Origin: Haematococcus lacustris | Taxonomy: Eukaryota > Chlorophyta > Chlorophyceae > Chlamydomonadales > Haematococcaceae | Length of the DNA: 64,000 bases | Direction of reading: 5' to 3' | NCBI GenBank assembly: GCA_030144725.1 | Contig: JASKMD010000026.1 | Span: forward strand, 2,122,052-2,186,051 | Program-made: the position numbers and the translations under genes | The notes under the pieces: model-generated | The model's input: only the letters and a program-made list of their open reading frames with translations | Database searches by the model: none | Told to the model about the DNA's origin: nothing | In this document: piece after piece, positions 17,620-26,942 of the stretch | How the letters are laid out: the number at the start of each line of letters is the position of its first letter | Position numbering within the stretch: the stretch's first letter is position 1

Positions 17620-19485
17620 ATGACTGCTAACAAGGAACCTCCGCCTGGCGGAGACAAACGGGCTGAGCGTCCCGCTCCAGGGGGCCAGACTCCTGGTTCC
17701 CCGCCCCCAGCGACTCCAAGCACGGCCGCTGGAGTCCCAGCAGGAGTTCCTGTTGCAGCTGGGGCGCCAAATACTGGCACGGCACCTGCTGCCAACAACA
17801 CGCCCTCTCTTTCTGCTGCAGCCCCTGCTTTCGCAGACGTCGAGAAGATCACAGGCCTGCAGCCCGCCCAGGCGCTGGACTTGCTGAGATCTGTTCTGAC
17901 TTCTCTGAACAGCATCGTTTCTGCTCAGCCTCAGGCTGCTCCTGCTCCTCCTGCGACTGCTGCTGGCGTTGGCTCTCTCTCGTATGCGGGAGCCCTGACA
18001 GCTGCGCCCATCCTCCCCGAAGTCGGCACTTCTGCCGCAGCAGCTGCAGCTGATGAGATTCAGCGCCTGCGCCAGCAGCTGGTGGGGGTCACTGCGCACC
18101 TGGAGGCTGCCCAGAACGAGGCTGTCCGCGTGCGAGCTGAGCTCTCGGAGATGGAAAGCCTGCAGGACCGCCTGAATGTGGTGGTGAGTGGAGAGCAAGG
18201 TGTTGCAGCCATTCGCAGCCAGTCAGACAGGCCTGTTGTGAACAGAAGCAGTGGCACCTCTGCCGCGTTACCTGCTCTTGGTGCTGCGCCAGCCTTGTCA
18301 GGCACTGTTGCACCTGTGGCCCCGCTGTCAGGCAGACAGACACCTCTGTCTCAGGTTGCACCTCCTGCCAATGCAACACTTGCTGCACCAGTCCCTATGT
18401 CCAGGGTTAAGATCCCAGGTCCTGACAAATGGACGGACCAGTGCCTTGCCACTTCCCGAGTAGCAGAAATCTTCTGTGAGGATCTTGAGGTGCACTGCGC
18501 ATATTTGCGCATAGACCCCGCTGATGCCTTGCCCAATTTCTTGACAGGCAAAGCCAGAGAGGTGTGGTACCCTGCAACCAGGAATGCTCACATTCTTGCC
18601 CATGGCTCTAGGCCAACATGGGTCCACCTGCGTGCTTCCTTTAAGGAAATGGCTGGTGATGACCTGCGCAATGAGTCAGATGTGCACCGCAGGAAACTCC
18701 TGGATCCCAATGCCTTGCGCATGTCGGCTGGTTCCACTTTGAATGCTTACATCACTGATTTCAGGAACACTCTGACGGTGGCAGGTTCTACCTGCATGGC
18801 ACCAGCTATGCTGGTGGCCACCTTCATTAGGGGGCTCACATCTGAGCTGCAGTCCTCGGTGGTGCATGACCTTGCCCTGATGCGTGACCCCACCCTGAAC
18901 GATGCCATTCAGGCTGCTGTGAATGCACAGAAGGTACTGTTTGCAGTAGCTACCAACCATGTGGGACGTCGCCCACCTGCTCCCCATGTGGCTGCCTTTG
19001 TGCCCCCTAAGCAGATGAACCGCCTCAGGACTCCTCCTGGCCTTGCTGGAGGACCACCCCCTCCTGCCCATCGTGGCCCTTACTGGGACGTGTCCAGCAG
19101 CAGCAGCAGTGGAGGACACCGTGGCAGCCGCCACAGCAGCCAAGGTGGGGGCCGCCATGCTGGCCGTGCTGCCCAGGCTCCCCCTGCCACGGCCCCTGTG
19201 TGCCCAGCACCTGCTGCTGGCGGGTCCACCCTGCCAATTCCTGGCTATGCGTGCCATCACTGCTGGAACCCCAACCACTTCCGTGACTACTGCAACCTGA
19301 AGCACCTGCCAGCAGATGAGGCCCGCCGGGTCAGCGGCTACCCCCGCCCTGCCTCCTTGGGCCCCCCTTCCCGCCATGCCAACCCTCCTGGGGATCTTCC
19401 CCCCCGGCCCCAGAAGCGAGACCGCAGCCCCCCTGGCAAGGGTGGCTGGAAGCAGCAAGGCTCCAGGGGTGACCGGCGCCGTTGA
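17620..19485 (+). CDS. gag: gag of element A
   Basis: A 621-residue structural protein from ATG 17620 (MTANKEPPPGG). The N-terminus is Ala/Pro-rich with a coiled-coil-like stretch (EIQRLRQQLVGVTAHLEAAQ). Then comes a retrotransposon gag domain (EVHCAYLRIDPADALPNFLT..., about residues 285-440), then an Arg/Ser/Gly-rich tail with a C-x2-C-x4-H-x4-C zinc knuckle at residues 545-558 (CHHCWNPNHFRDYC). It ends at a UGA (19483-19485) in the same frame as pol. The gag of element B ends in the same way. Confidence 0.92.
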   Translation: MTANKEPPPGGDKRAERPAPGGQTPGSPPPATPSTAAGVPAGVPVAAGAPNTGTAPAANNTPSLSAAAPAFADVEKITGLQPAQALDLLRSVLTSLNSIVSAQPQAAPAPPATAAGVGSLSYAGALTAAPILPEVGTSAAAAAADEIQRLRQQLVGVTAHLEAAQNEAVRVRAELSEMESLQDRLNVVVSGEQGVAAIRSQSDRPVVNRSSGTSAALPALGAAPALSGTVAPVAPLSGRQTPLSQVAPPANATLAAPVPMSRVKIPGPDKWTDQCLATSRVAEIFCEDLEVHCAYLRIDPADALPNFLTGKAREVWYPATRNAHILAHGSRPTWVHLRASFKEMAGDDLRNESDVHRRKLLDPNALRMSAGSTLNAYITDFRNTLTVAGSTCMAPAMLVATFIRGLTSELQSSVVHDLALMRDPTLNDAIQAAVNAQKVLFAVATNHVGRRPPAPHVAAFVPPKQMNRLRTPPGLAGGPPPPAHRGPYWDVSSSSSSGGHRGSRHSSQGGGRHAGRAAQAPPATAPVCPAPAAGGSTLPIPGYACHHCWNPNHFRDYCNLKHLPADEARRVSGYPRPASLGPPSRHANPPGDLPPRPQKRDRSPPGKGGWKQQGSRGDRRR

Positions 19486-22400
19486 GGCTTTGCCCAACCA
19501 GTGCGCCAGGCCTGTGTTGGTGCCTGTGGGACTGTGCCAGTTAAGCAGGCATGTTTGCCAAGGGACAGTGCTGCAGACGACAGTGTTTTACACTTCTCGT
19601 TCTCTGGCAAGGTGAATGGTAGGAATTGCACCATGCTGTTTGACAGTGGTGCAGCAGCAAGTTTCATCAATTGTGCAGCTGTTGAGATGTACTCTCTGAG
19701 TAGCTACAGACTGCAGCAGCCTAGGGAGTTCCAGGTTGCAAATGGCCAGCCTGTCATGTGCACACATGCATGCACTGTACAGCTGCAGGTCCAGTCTTTG
19801 AACTGCCAAGTAGACTTGTTAGTTATGCCAGAGATGTTCTCTGCTTTTGATGTGTTAATGGGTAGCGACTGGTTGCAGTCCAATGGTGCTTTGCTGGATT
19901 ACCTGGCGCGTACAGTGACCCTGCAGATGTCAGCTAACAAGACCGTGCTCAAGTGTGAGCCTGCAGCGCCAATTCTGGCACCACACTGTGCCCATATACT
20001 GGCCAAGCATAGTCATGCTACAGTGTCAGCTAAGGTTGCCTACAAGTGGTTAAGAAAAGGAGGCCAATCTCTGGTCGCTCTGATATCCTCTCAACCCGTC
20101 AACCTTACCCCACCTCCAGCAAATCTGCTGTCCGTGCACCCTACCCCTTCCCCAGCAAATCTGCTGTCCAATGACCCTGTCCCCCACACTCAATCAACAA
20201 CCTCACCCCCTGACACACCTATCAATTACCCTACCAACATTCCCCATGCTGTAGCAGCTCAGCTGACAGCGCTCATATCTGAGTTTGAGGACGTCTTTGC
20301 ACCCTTCAACAAACTGCCCCCTCAACGTCTAGTGGGACATACCATCCCTCTTCAGCCTGGCTGTAAGCCACCAGCTCTGCCGTCTTATAAGATGAGCCAA
20401 CCTGAGCTGCTGGAGATGAAGAAGCAGGTTGCTGCTTTCCTGGAACAGGGCATCATTGAGCCGTCATCCTCACCCTATGCTGCCCCTGTCCTCTTTGTGA
20501 AAAAGAAGTCAGGTGAGTTAAGGATGTGCGTGGATTACCGCCAGCTCAATAAGATAACCCTAAGGGATCAATACCCACTGCCTAGAGTGGATGACTTGTT
20601 TGACAGGTTAGCTGGTTGCACGGTATTCTCATCACTTGACCTACAGGCTGGTTATCACCAGATTAGGATCCCTGATGAGGATGTGCCCAAGACAGCTTTC
20701 AGGACACCTACTGGCTTGTACCAGTTTAAGGTACTATGCTTTGGATTAACCAATGCACCTGCCACGTTTCAACGTGTTATGAATAATGCTTTTGCTGATG
20801 TCATTAATGACTGTGCCCTGGTGTATATTGATGATATACTCATCATGTCCAAATCAGTTCCAGATCACTTCAATCATCTGAGGAGAGTCTTGGAGCTGCT
20901 CAGGAAACATCAGTTCCAAGCTAAGCTGTCAAAATGTGAGTTTCTCAAAACTGCCCTGAAATTTCTGGGTCACATTGTCAGTGATCAGGGTATTGCTGTT
21001 GACCCTGATAAGGTGAAATCCATCACCTCTTGGCCAGTGCCACGCAGTTTAACTGCCATGCAGCAATTTCTTGGTGCTGCCAATTTTGTGCGCAAATTTG
21101 TACACAATTTCAGTGCCCTTGCAGCACCGCTCACTGACCTGACTGGTAAAGCAGGCACTGAGTTTAGCTGGCATAAATGGCCTGATGACAAATCACAAGC
21201 TTTCGATGCTCTCAAACATGCTATATCTAAAGTACCTCTACTTAAGATACCTGATATCACTAAGCCTTTCCAGGTATATTGTGATGCCTCTTTGCAAGGC
21301 GAAGGAGCGGTGCTCATGCAAGAGGGTTACCCACTGGCTTATTTAAGCAAAAAGCTGATTCCAGCTGAGAAGAATTACACCACTGGAGAGCAGGAATTAC
21401 TTGCTATCATTACTGCGTGTAAAGAGTGGCGTTGCTACCTGGAGGGTGTCCCTTTCACTCTATATACAGATCACAAGCCCTTAGTGGCTCTGAAAACGCA
21501 GAAGGTCTTATCAAGACGCCAAACCAGATGGTTAGAGTTCCTCTCACGGTATAATTTTACCATAGAGTACCTGCCTGGTGATACTAACCCTGCTGACCCC
21601 CTGTCACGCATACCTGATGCTCCTGTCACAAACCCTGTCATGGTTATGACCAGGAGTAGGAAGCGCCTTTTGGAGGGGGAGGAAGCTACTGTGCAGCAGC
21701 AGCAACCAGTTGTGCAGCAGCCACAGCAGGAGCCGCAGCCACAGTTGGTGCTGGAGCAGCCTTTGCCCCCACCCCCTGTGCCTTTGCACCCTCTGCATGC
21801 TGTCAATATGACAGAGCAGCTGCTGGCAGCGTATGCAGCAGATGAGGCTTTTGCCAGCATGGTGGATCAGTATGATCAGGATCAGCATGGGCTGTATCGC
21901 ACCAGAGAAAGGAACCAGATAGTGGTCCCTAACTGCCCAGAGCTCAAAACCAGGATTTTGGTGGAGATGCATGATGCGCAGTTTGCAGGTCATGTGGGCA
22001 TTACCAAAACGCTGGAGCGTATCTCCAGGATGTTCTGGTGGCCCCGCATGAGGTCTGAGGTACGCCATTATGTGGCCAACTGTGATGCTTGCCAGCGTAA
22101 CAAATCTGTTAATACCAAACCTGGAGGCCTGCTCACGCCTCTGGCCATACCCTATGACAGATGGGAGTCTATTTCAATGGACCTAATTACTAAGCTACCT
22201 CCTGGTGAGCATGGCTTTGATGCCATTGCCGTGTTTGTAGACAGGCTATCTAAAATGGTGCACTTTGTGCCTTGCCGTGAGTCTATGAATGCTGAGAGCT
22301 TTGCCCGTCTCTTCATTGACAATGTGTTTAAACACCATGGAGTACCTAGAGAAATCATCTCTGATAGGGGCTCCCATTTTACTAATCATTTCTGGGCGTC

Positions 22401-23223
22401 AATTATGACCATTCTTGGTGTAAAGGAATGTAAGTCTAGTGCCTATCATCCACAGTCTGATGGTCAGACTGAGAGGTACAATCGTACCCTAGAGGAAATG
22501 CTTCGCCATTATATCTCACCTGCTCAGTCTGACTGGCCCTTCTTCCTATCTCTGGCTGAGTTTGCTGTCAACAATAGTTGGCAGGAGTCCATCCAGTCCA
22601 CGCCCTTCTTGGTCAATACTGGCCAGTCACCTTTGACACCTGCCCTGCTGGAGCTGCCTGGCGAGGTGTACTGTCCCACTGCCAGGAGACTGTCTGAGTG
22701 GTGGCAGAGCAATGTCAAGCAGGCTCGCCACTTCATGGAGGTGGCTCAGCGGCGACAGGCCTATATGGCCAACAAGGGACGCCAGGAAGTGGAGTACCAC
22801 ACTGGTCAGTTGGTGCTTCTTAGCACTAAGAACCTCAAGATGAAGCCAGGTAAGGCTAAGAAGCTGCTGCCTAGGTTCATAGGACCTTTCAAGGTGCTAG
22901 AGCATGTAGGTCCTGTTGCTGTTCGCCTGGACCTGCCACAAGCCATGGCACGCATGCACCCTGTGTTCCATGTGTCTCTTCTGAGACCCTACACCAGTGA
23001 GCATCCTCACTTGCCTCCTCCTGTGGAGTGGTTGGATGAGGCGCCTCTGTATGAGGTGGAGAAGTTACTTGCCCATCGTGGCGTGCGTGCTGGTAAAGCA
23101 CGAGGCTACTTAGTTAAGTGGCAGGGTTATGATGACTCTTACAACACATGGGAGCCGAGGAATAACCTTGTGAACTGCCTGGAAGTGTTGACTGCATATA
23201 ATGCAGTGCATGGTTTGTCCTAG
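19486..23223 (+). CDS. pol: pol of element A: protease, RT, RNase H, integrase, chromodomain
   Basis: The frame is open immediately after the gag UGA, in the same frame, with no ATG at its start, so Gag-Pol is probably made by stop-codon readthrough. Domains in order: aspartic protease ([10 protein letters not shown], about 19636); reverse transcriptase (YIDDILI at about 20824); RNase H (YCDASLQGEGAV; YTDHKPL); integrase zinc region (H...H...CDAC, about 21970-22095); DDE core (SMDLITKLP, ISDRGSHF, DGQTERYNRTLEE); and a C-terminal chromodomain (GYLVKWQGYDDSYNTWEP, about 23103-23157), which marks it as a chromovirus. No stops or frameshifts, so it may still be active. Confidence 0.95.
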   Translation, partial: GFAQPVRQACVGACGTVPVKQACLPRDSAADDSVLHFSFSGKVNGRNCTMLFDSGAAASFINCAAVEMYSLSSYRLQQPREFQVANGQPVMCTHACTVQLQVQSLNCQVDLLVMPEMFSAFDVLMGSDWLQSNGALLDYLARTVTLQMSANKTVLKCEPAAPILAPHCAHILAKHSHATVSAKVAYKWLRKGGQSLVALISSQPVNLTPPPANLLSVHPTPSPANLLSNDPVPHTQSTTSPPDTPINYPTNIPHAVAAQLTALISEFEDVFAPFNKLPPQRLVGHTIPLQPGCKPPALPSYKMSQPELLEMKKQVAAFLEQGIIEPSSSPYAAPVLFVKKKSGELRMCVDYRQLNKITLRDQYPLPRVDDLFDRLAGCTVFSSLDLQAGYHQIRIPDEDVPKTAFRTPTGLYQFKVLCFGLTNAPATFQRVMNNAFADVINDCALVYIDDILIMSKSVPDHFNHLRRVLELLRKHQFQAKLSKCEFLKTALKFLGHIVSDQGIAVDPDKVKSITSWPVPRSLTAMQQFLGAANFVRKFVHNFSALAAPLTDLTGKAGTEFSWHKWPDDKSQAFDALKHAISKVPLLKIPDITKPFQVYCDASLQGEGAVLMQEGYPLAYLSKKLIPAEKNYTTGEQELLAIITACKEWRCYLEGVPFTLYTDHKPLVALKTQKVLSRRQTRWLEFLSRYNFTIEYLPGDTNPADPLSRIPDAPVTNPVMVMTRSRKRLLEGEEATVQQQQPVVQQPQQEPQPQLVLEQPLPPPPVPLHPLHAVNMTEQLLAAYAADEAFASMVDQYDQDQHGLYRTRERNQIVVPNCPELKTRILVEMHDAQFAGHVGITKTLERISRMFWWPRMRSEVRHYVANCDACQRNKSVNTKPGGLLTPLAIPYDRWESISMDLITKLPPGEHGFDAIAVFVDRLSKMVHFVPCRESMNAESFARLFIDNVFKHHGVPREIISDRGSHFTNHFWASIMTILGVKECKSSAYHPQSDGQTERYNRTLEEMLRHYISPAQSDWPFFLSLAEFAVNNSWQESIQSTPFLVNTGQSPLTPALLELPGEVYCPTARRLSEWWQSNVKQARHFMEVAQRRQAYMANKGRQEVEYHTGQLVLLSTKNLKMKPGKAKKLLPRFIGPFKVLEHVGPVAVRLDLPQAMARMHPVFHVSLLRPYTSEHPHLPPPVEWLDEAPLYEVEKLLAHRGVRAGKARGYLVKWQGYDDSYNTWEPRNNLVNCLEVLTAYNAVHGLS

Positions 23224-23282
23224 CATCAGTAATTAGTGTTGCGAGTCCTCGTGTTCTCACGAGGGCGGAACGTTTCCTCTTT

Positions 23283-23295
23283 GGAGGGGGAGGAA
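23283..23295 (+). other. Polypurine tract of element A
   Basis: GGAGGGGGAGGAA immediately before the 3' LTR, the expected plus-strand primer position. Confidence 0.7.
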
Positions 23296-23503
23296 TGTAG
23301 CGAACGGCTCCTCGAAGCCTAGCTCGCCTCCGAGTACTTCTGTACTGCAGTGTGACATGGTGGGCGAAAGGGGCAGGTGGGCCTTCGCGCACACCTGCTT
23401 CAGAGGTTCGACTCCTCGGGGGAAACGTTCTAAACCCTGGCCGTGTCACGCTGTGGGAACGAAGGTAGTTAACGGTTGTCAGCGTGGTGTCTTGCACGCT
23501 ACA
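23296..23503 (+). repeat. 3' LTR of element A, 208 bp
   Basis: TGTAGCG...CGCTACA. Identical over the visible part to the 5' LTR. Carries the hairpin plus B-box-like block at about 23375-23415. Confidence 0.97.
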
Positions 23504-24275
23504 GTTGCCCGGTAATGACCCCACGCACCTGACACAGCCCCCACACAGCCACGCAGCCACAGCCTACAGCCTCGGAGCCTGGGCCCAGCACTCTCCCGCC
23601 AGCCAAGCGCAACAAGCGCACCAAGGCTGAGCAGGCAGCTGAACCCACCCAGGCCACCAAGGGCACAGGCAAGGGCAAGGGCAAGGCTGCCAAAGCCAAG
23701 CCAGCACCACAGCAAGGGAGGTGGCTGGACAGGGACTGCAATGCAACGCTGAACATGCAGCGCATTGGGGAGAGCAAGTGGCGCACGCTGGAGCTGTGCT
23801 TCTGGCCAGACCAGGGAGCGCTGCCAGCTAAGGGCAAGGAGTACCACTCCTACAAGTTAATCCCTGCGTCCGTCCCTGCGTGTTGACCGACCTTGTCCAA
23901 TCGGGCTGAAATTTTGATAGTGGTAGTTTGCAGAATATAAAACATTTTTTTCAGAAAAATTGTTTTGAAAAAATTAACAGCTGTTGCGCTGTGGCCCGCA
24001 ACCTTTCCCTGCACTCATTCCTGCACTCTAGCCACAGGGCCACAGCGCAGCCGCCTTTGATTTTTTTAAAATATGTTTTCCTGAAAAGTATGTTTTATAT
24101 TCTGCAAACTACCATCTATCAAAATTTCAGCCCGATCGGACAAGGTCGGTCAACACACAGGGACGGACGCAGGGGTTAACTTGTAGGAGTGTACCCTTGC
24201 CTGGGGTACAAGCGGCTGCGAGACAAGCCACCCAAGGCCCAGCAGCAGCAGCCGCAGCCTGCTGAGGCCCAGTAG
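23504..24275 (+). pseudogene. TnpB/Fanzor-like gene fragment, copy 1
   Basis: Aligns with the C-terminal half of the copy at 42.7-43.8 kb: a Pro/Ala/Lys-rich linker, then the RuvC-III-type block WLDRDCNATLNMQRIGE and the end GYKRLRDKPPKAQQQQ, stop 24273-24275. It is cut at its left by the element A LTR and split by a 347-bp transposon at 23845-24191. Non-functional. Its 3' non-coding tail resumes at 24508 after a second insertion. Confidence 0.7.
23845..24191. mobile_element. CACTC-terminus foldback MITE, copy i (347 bp)
   Basis: Ends CACTCCTACAAGTTAA... and its reverse complement. The inverted arms are nearly identical for about 110 bp or more, so the element is almost all palindrome. Flanks TAC (23842-23844) and TAC (24192-24194) restore the uninterrupted reading GAGTACCC seen in the other gene copy. 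No coding capacity. Confidence 0.9.
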
Positions 24276-24280
24276 TATGT

Positions 24281-24503
24281 GGTCAGGAAGTTAGTTTAAC
24301 CAGTCGCGCTCTATCCTGCGCCCGAACAAAATCTCAAAGAATTCAGGTCGTCCATGCCGCTGAACCCGGCACAGGCGCACACCAGCCCGAGCAGCCCATT
24401 AACCTCGCGCTGGTGAGCTGCACCGCACTGCGCAAGATTCGTTGTAAAACTCTTAAAGATCAATGAGAGTTTATCAAGGGTGCCGCCAATGGCGGGGGTG
24501 ACC
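24281..24503. mobile_element. GGTCA-terminus DNA transposon remnant (223 bp)
   Basis: Begins GGTCAGG, ends GGGGGTGACC, flanked by ATGT on both sides (24277-24280 and 24504-24507). The right 200 bp match 46455-46657 (shared AACTCTTAAAGATCA and CCAATGGCGGGGGTGACC). An internally deleted copy of the 45686-46657 family. Confidence 0.75.
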
Positions 24504-24507
24504 ATGT

Positions 24508-24652
24508 GTCCCACTTTGAGCTGTCATCAGCTTACAATCAGCGCATGTTTTCATGCCAACTCTGCACTATAGCCCTTAGGGGTCAGGCAATACTGTAGGT
24601 GGTAGGCACTCGTGCACCATGTCCATGTGCATTGGGTATACTCCACACAACT
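24508..24652 (+). other. Conserved 3' tail of the TnpB/Fanzor-like element, copy 1
   Basis: Matches the tails at 41331-41563 and 43820-44062 (TCATGCCAACTCT, GGGGTCAGGCAAT, TGTAGGTGGTAGGC). Cut at its right by element B. Confidence 0.7.
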
Positions 24653-24666
24653 GTAGCGTGCTAAGA

Positions 24667-25131
24667 TTGCCTTGTTGGCCAGATAGGCCTGACGCTGCTG
24701 AGCTTGCTCCATGAAATGGCGGGCCTGCTTGACATTACTCTGCCACCATTCAGACAGCTTCCTGGCAGAGGGACAGTACACCTCACCTGGCAGCTCCAGC
24801 AGTACAAGCGTTAGAGGTGACTGGCCAGTATTGACCAGGAAGGGCGTGGACTGGATGGATTCCTGCCAGCTGTTGTTCACAGCAAACTCAGCCAGTGACA
24901 GGAAGAAGGGCCAGTCAGACTGGGCAGGAGAGATGTAATGACGCAGCATTTCCTCCAGGGTACGATTATACCATTCGGTTTGACCATCAGCCTCAAGATG
25001 GTAAGCACTGGATTTACATTCTTTTACACCCAGAATGGCCATAACTGACGCCCAGAAATGATTAGTAAAGTGAGAGCCCCTGTCAGAGATAATTTCTCTG
25101 GGCACTCCATGGTGTTTAAACACATTATCAA
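24667..25131 (-). pseudogene. pol of element B, integrase piece
   Basis: Reads FKHHGVPREIISDRGSHFTN through NTGQSPLTLVLLELPGEVYC to QAYLANKA, matching the element A integrase core. Ends at the deletion junction with the LTR remnant; the C-terminal chromodomain is gone. Confidence 0.9.
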
Positions 25132-25133
25132 TA

Positions 25134-26628
25134 CACTCCTACAAATTAATCCCTGCATTCTTCCCTGCGTTTTTGGCCAACCTTCTCCGATCGGGCTGAA
25201 AATTTGAAAGATGATGGGCCTATTCCTGAGTTTTTAGCAATTCAAATGCTCCATTTGCTCTCAACCGCTACACTTTTTGGCCGTGTGCAAAACTGGCTGG
25301 CGCGATGCGCGTTCTGACCCAATACGATTCTCCTGTACACCTTTAGCTGCTGGGGGGGCGTCTTAGCAGCGCCAATGGACGACCCTTGGCGACCCAACCG
25401 CCGGACCCAACCGCCGAGCATTTCATATTTGCTAGACCCCTTTGCTAACACCTTCAGCAAATTTGAAATGCTCGGAGGTTCAGCGGTTGAGTCAAGAGAA
25501 TCTGGCACTGCGGGTATGGACTCGCTGCTGGAGCACGCCAAGGCCCTGGCAGCCCTCGCGACAGTGGGCAAAACGTTATCCTCGGTGGCGCCCTACGAGC
25601 AGGCTCAGCTGGTCGCGAAGGCCATCTAGGTTTTGCAGCAGCAACGTTCCCAAGGCGACACAGGGCAAGGCGTTATCCTCGGTGGCGCCCTACGAGCAGG
25701 CCCAACTGGCTGTGTTGAAGTGTTGAAGTGTTGAGGCAGGGTGCTAGGTAAGGGTGCTATGCATCCATCTGGGGTAAGGCTTTCGACTATGCTACGAGGC
25801 AGTTGTGTGCCTGTGTGCCTCTTGGCTGGCAGATGTATCGTATTGATGTAAATGATGAGCTGTTAGGCTAGGTTGTGTTAGAACTCTGCTAGGGGCAGGT
25901 TGTACGTGTAAGGTTGGCTGCAGTAAGAGGCTCATGTTGGCTATGCTCTCCGCCTTGTACAGAGTGCAATGCAACTCAACTAGGAGCAGGTTGTGTCAGG
26001 CTGCAGTACAGAGCTACAGTTTGCACGTGAGTGCACTATCCTTTGTCTCGTCTCGTGGTAGTGCAACGATGCAGGTGCTCTAGGTGCGCCGAACTCCCGT
26101 TTGCGGGGGTGGTGTCGGGGGTGATGGTGGTGCAAGTGCAAGTGCAAGTGCAAGTGCAAGTGCAAGTGCAATCGCAAGTGCAAGTGCGCAGAATGCGAGC
26201 TGCGGTGCAATGCAGTCGTGCAAGTCAGGCTGCAAGTCAGACTCTCCGCACCAGCAGGACTAGATGGACTAGCATTCTCCGCAAAGCGGGCAAAGCAATG
26301 CGGCAGAAACCAAGCACTCTGCTGTGAGTCTCCGGGATCGCTGCTTTCAGCCAGCCAGGCAGGCGCAGGCAGGCGCAGGCGCAGACTGGGCGGAGGCGGT
26401 TACCCACAACTGCCCCAACCGCCGAGAATCCGAGCAAATGAGCAAAAACAAAACTTGGGAATAGGCCCGATGTTTTGCAGAAAATAAAACATATTGTTTT
26501 TTGAAAATTTTTTCCAAAAGACAATATGTTTTAATTTCTGCAAAACACGATCTATCAAAATTTCAGCCCAATCGGACAAGGTTGGCCAAAAACGCAGGGA
26601 AGAATGCAGGGATTAATTTGTAGGAGTG
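25134..26628. mobile_element. CACTC-terminus DNA transposon, copy ii (1,495 bp)
   Basis: Ends CACTCCTACAAATTAATCCC and reverse complement; the terminal inverted repeat is more than 60 bp, with a foldback region at 26460-26560. The target duplication is TA (25132-25133, 26629-26630). Inside is a possible captured gene fragment: 25375-25629 (+) reads ALAALATVGKTLSSVAPYEQ, and the phrase LSSVAPYEQAQL recurs at about 25675-25715. A (GTGCAA)n tract lies at about 26131-26188. No transposase recognised. Confidence 0.88.
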
Positions 26629-26630
26629 TA

Positions 26631-26942
26631 AACAGGCGGGCAAAGCCCTCAGCGTTCATAGACTCACGACATGGCACAAAGTGTACCATTTTAGATAGCC
26701 TATCCACAAATACAGCAATAGCATCAAAACCATGATCACCAGGCGGTAGTTTAGTGATCAAGTCCATAGACATGGACTCCCATCTGTCATAGGGTATGGC
26801 CAGTGGTGTAAGCAAACCACCAGGTCTGGTATTCACAGACTTGTTGCGCTGGCATGCATCACAGTTACTCACATAGTGACGTACTTCAGATCTCATGCGG
26901 GGCCACCAGAACATCCTGGAGATACGCTCCAGCGTCTTGGTG
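26631..26942 (-). pseudogene. pol of element B, integrase zinc/N-terminal piece
   Basis: Reads TLERISRMFWWPRMRSEVRH, CDACQRNKSVNTRPGG and MDLITKLPPGDHGFDAIAVF, matching element A about 22005-22320. Bounded by two insertions. Confidence 0.9.

Larger units (their letters stand above)
17371..23503 (+). mobile_element. Ty3/gypsy chromovirus, element A (intact, young)
   Basis: A full LTR retrotransposon with gag, pol and two LTRs. The 5' LTR lacks only the 10 bases in the gap; the visible 198 bp appear identical to the 3' LTR, which implies a recent insertion. The 3' LTR is 208 bp, begins TGTAGCG and ends CGCTACA, a perfect 7-bp inverted repeat. It has inserted into a TnpB/Fanzor-like gene fragment whose sequence resumes at 23504. 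The left flank is in the gap, so no target-site duplication can be read. Confidence 0.95.

Noticed and set aside
23504..23880. Minus-strand Leu/Cys-rich ORFs at 23.5-23.85, 40.9-41.3 and 43.2-43.8 kb
   Set aside because: Antisense of the same Lys/Ala/Pro-rich TnpB/Fanzor-like linker; similarity between them follows from the repeat, not from a second gene.
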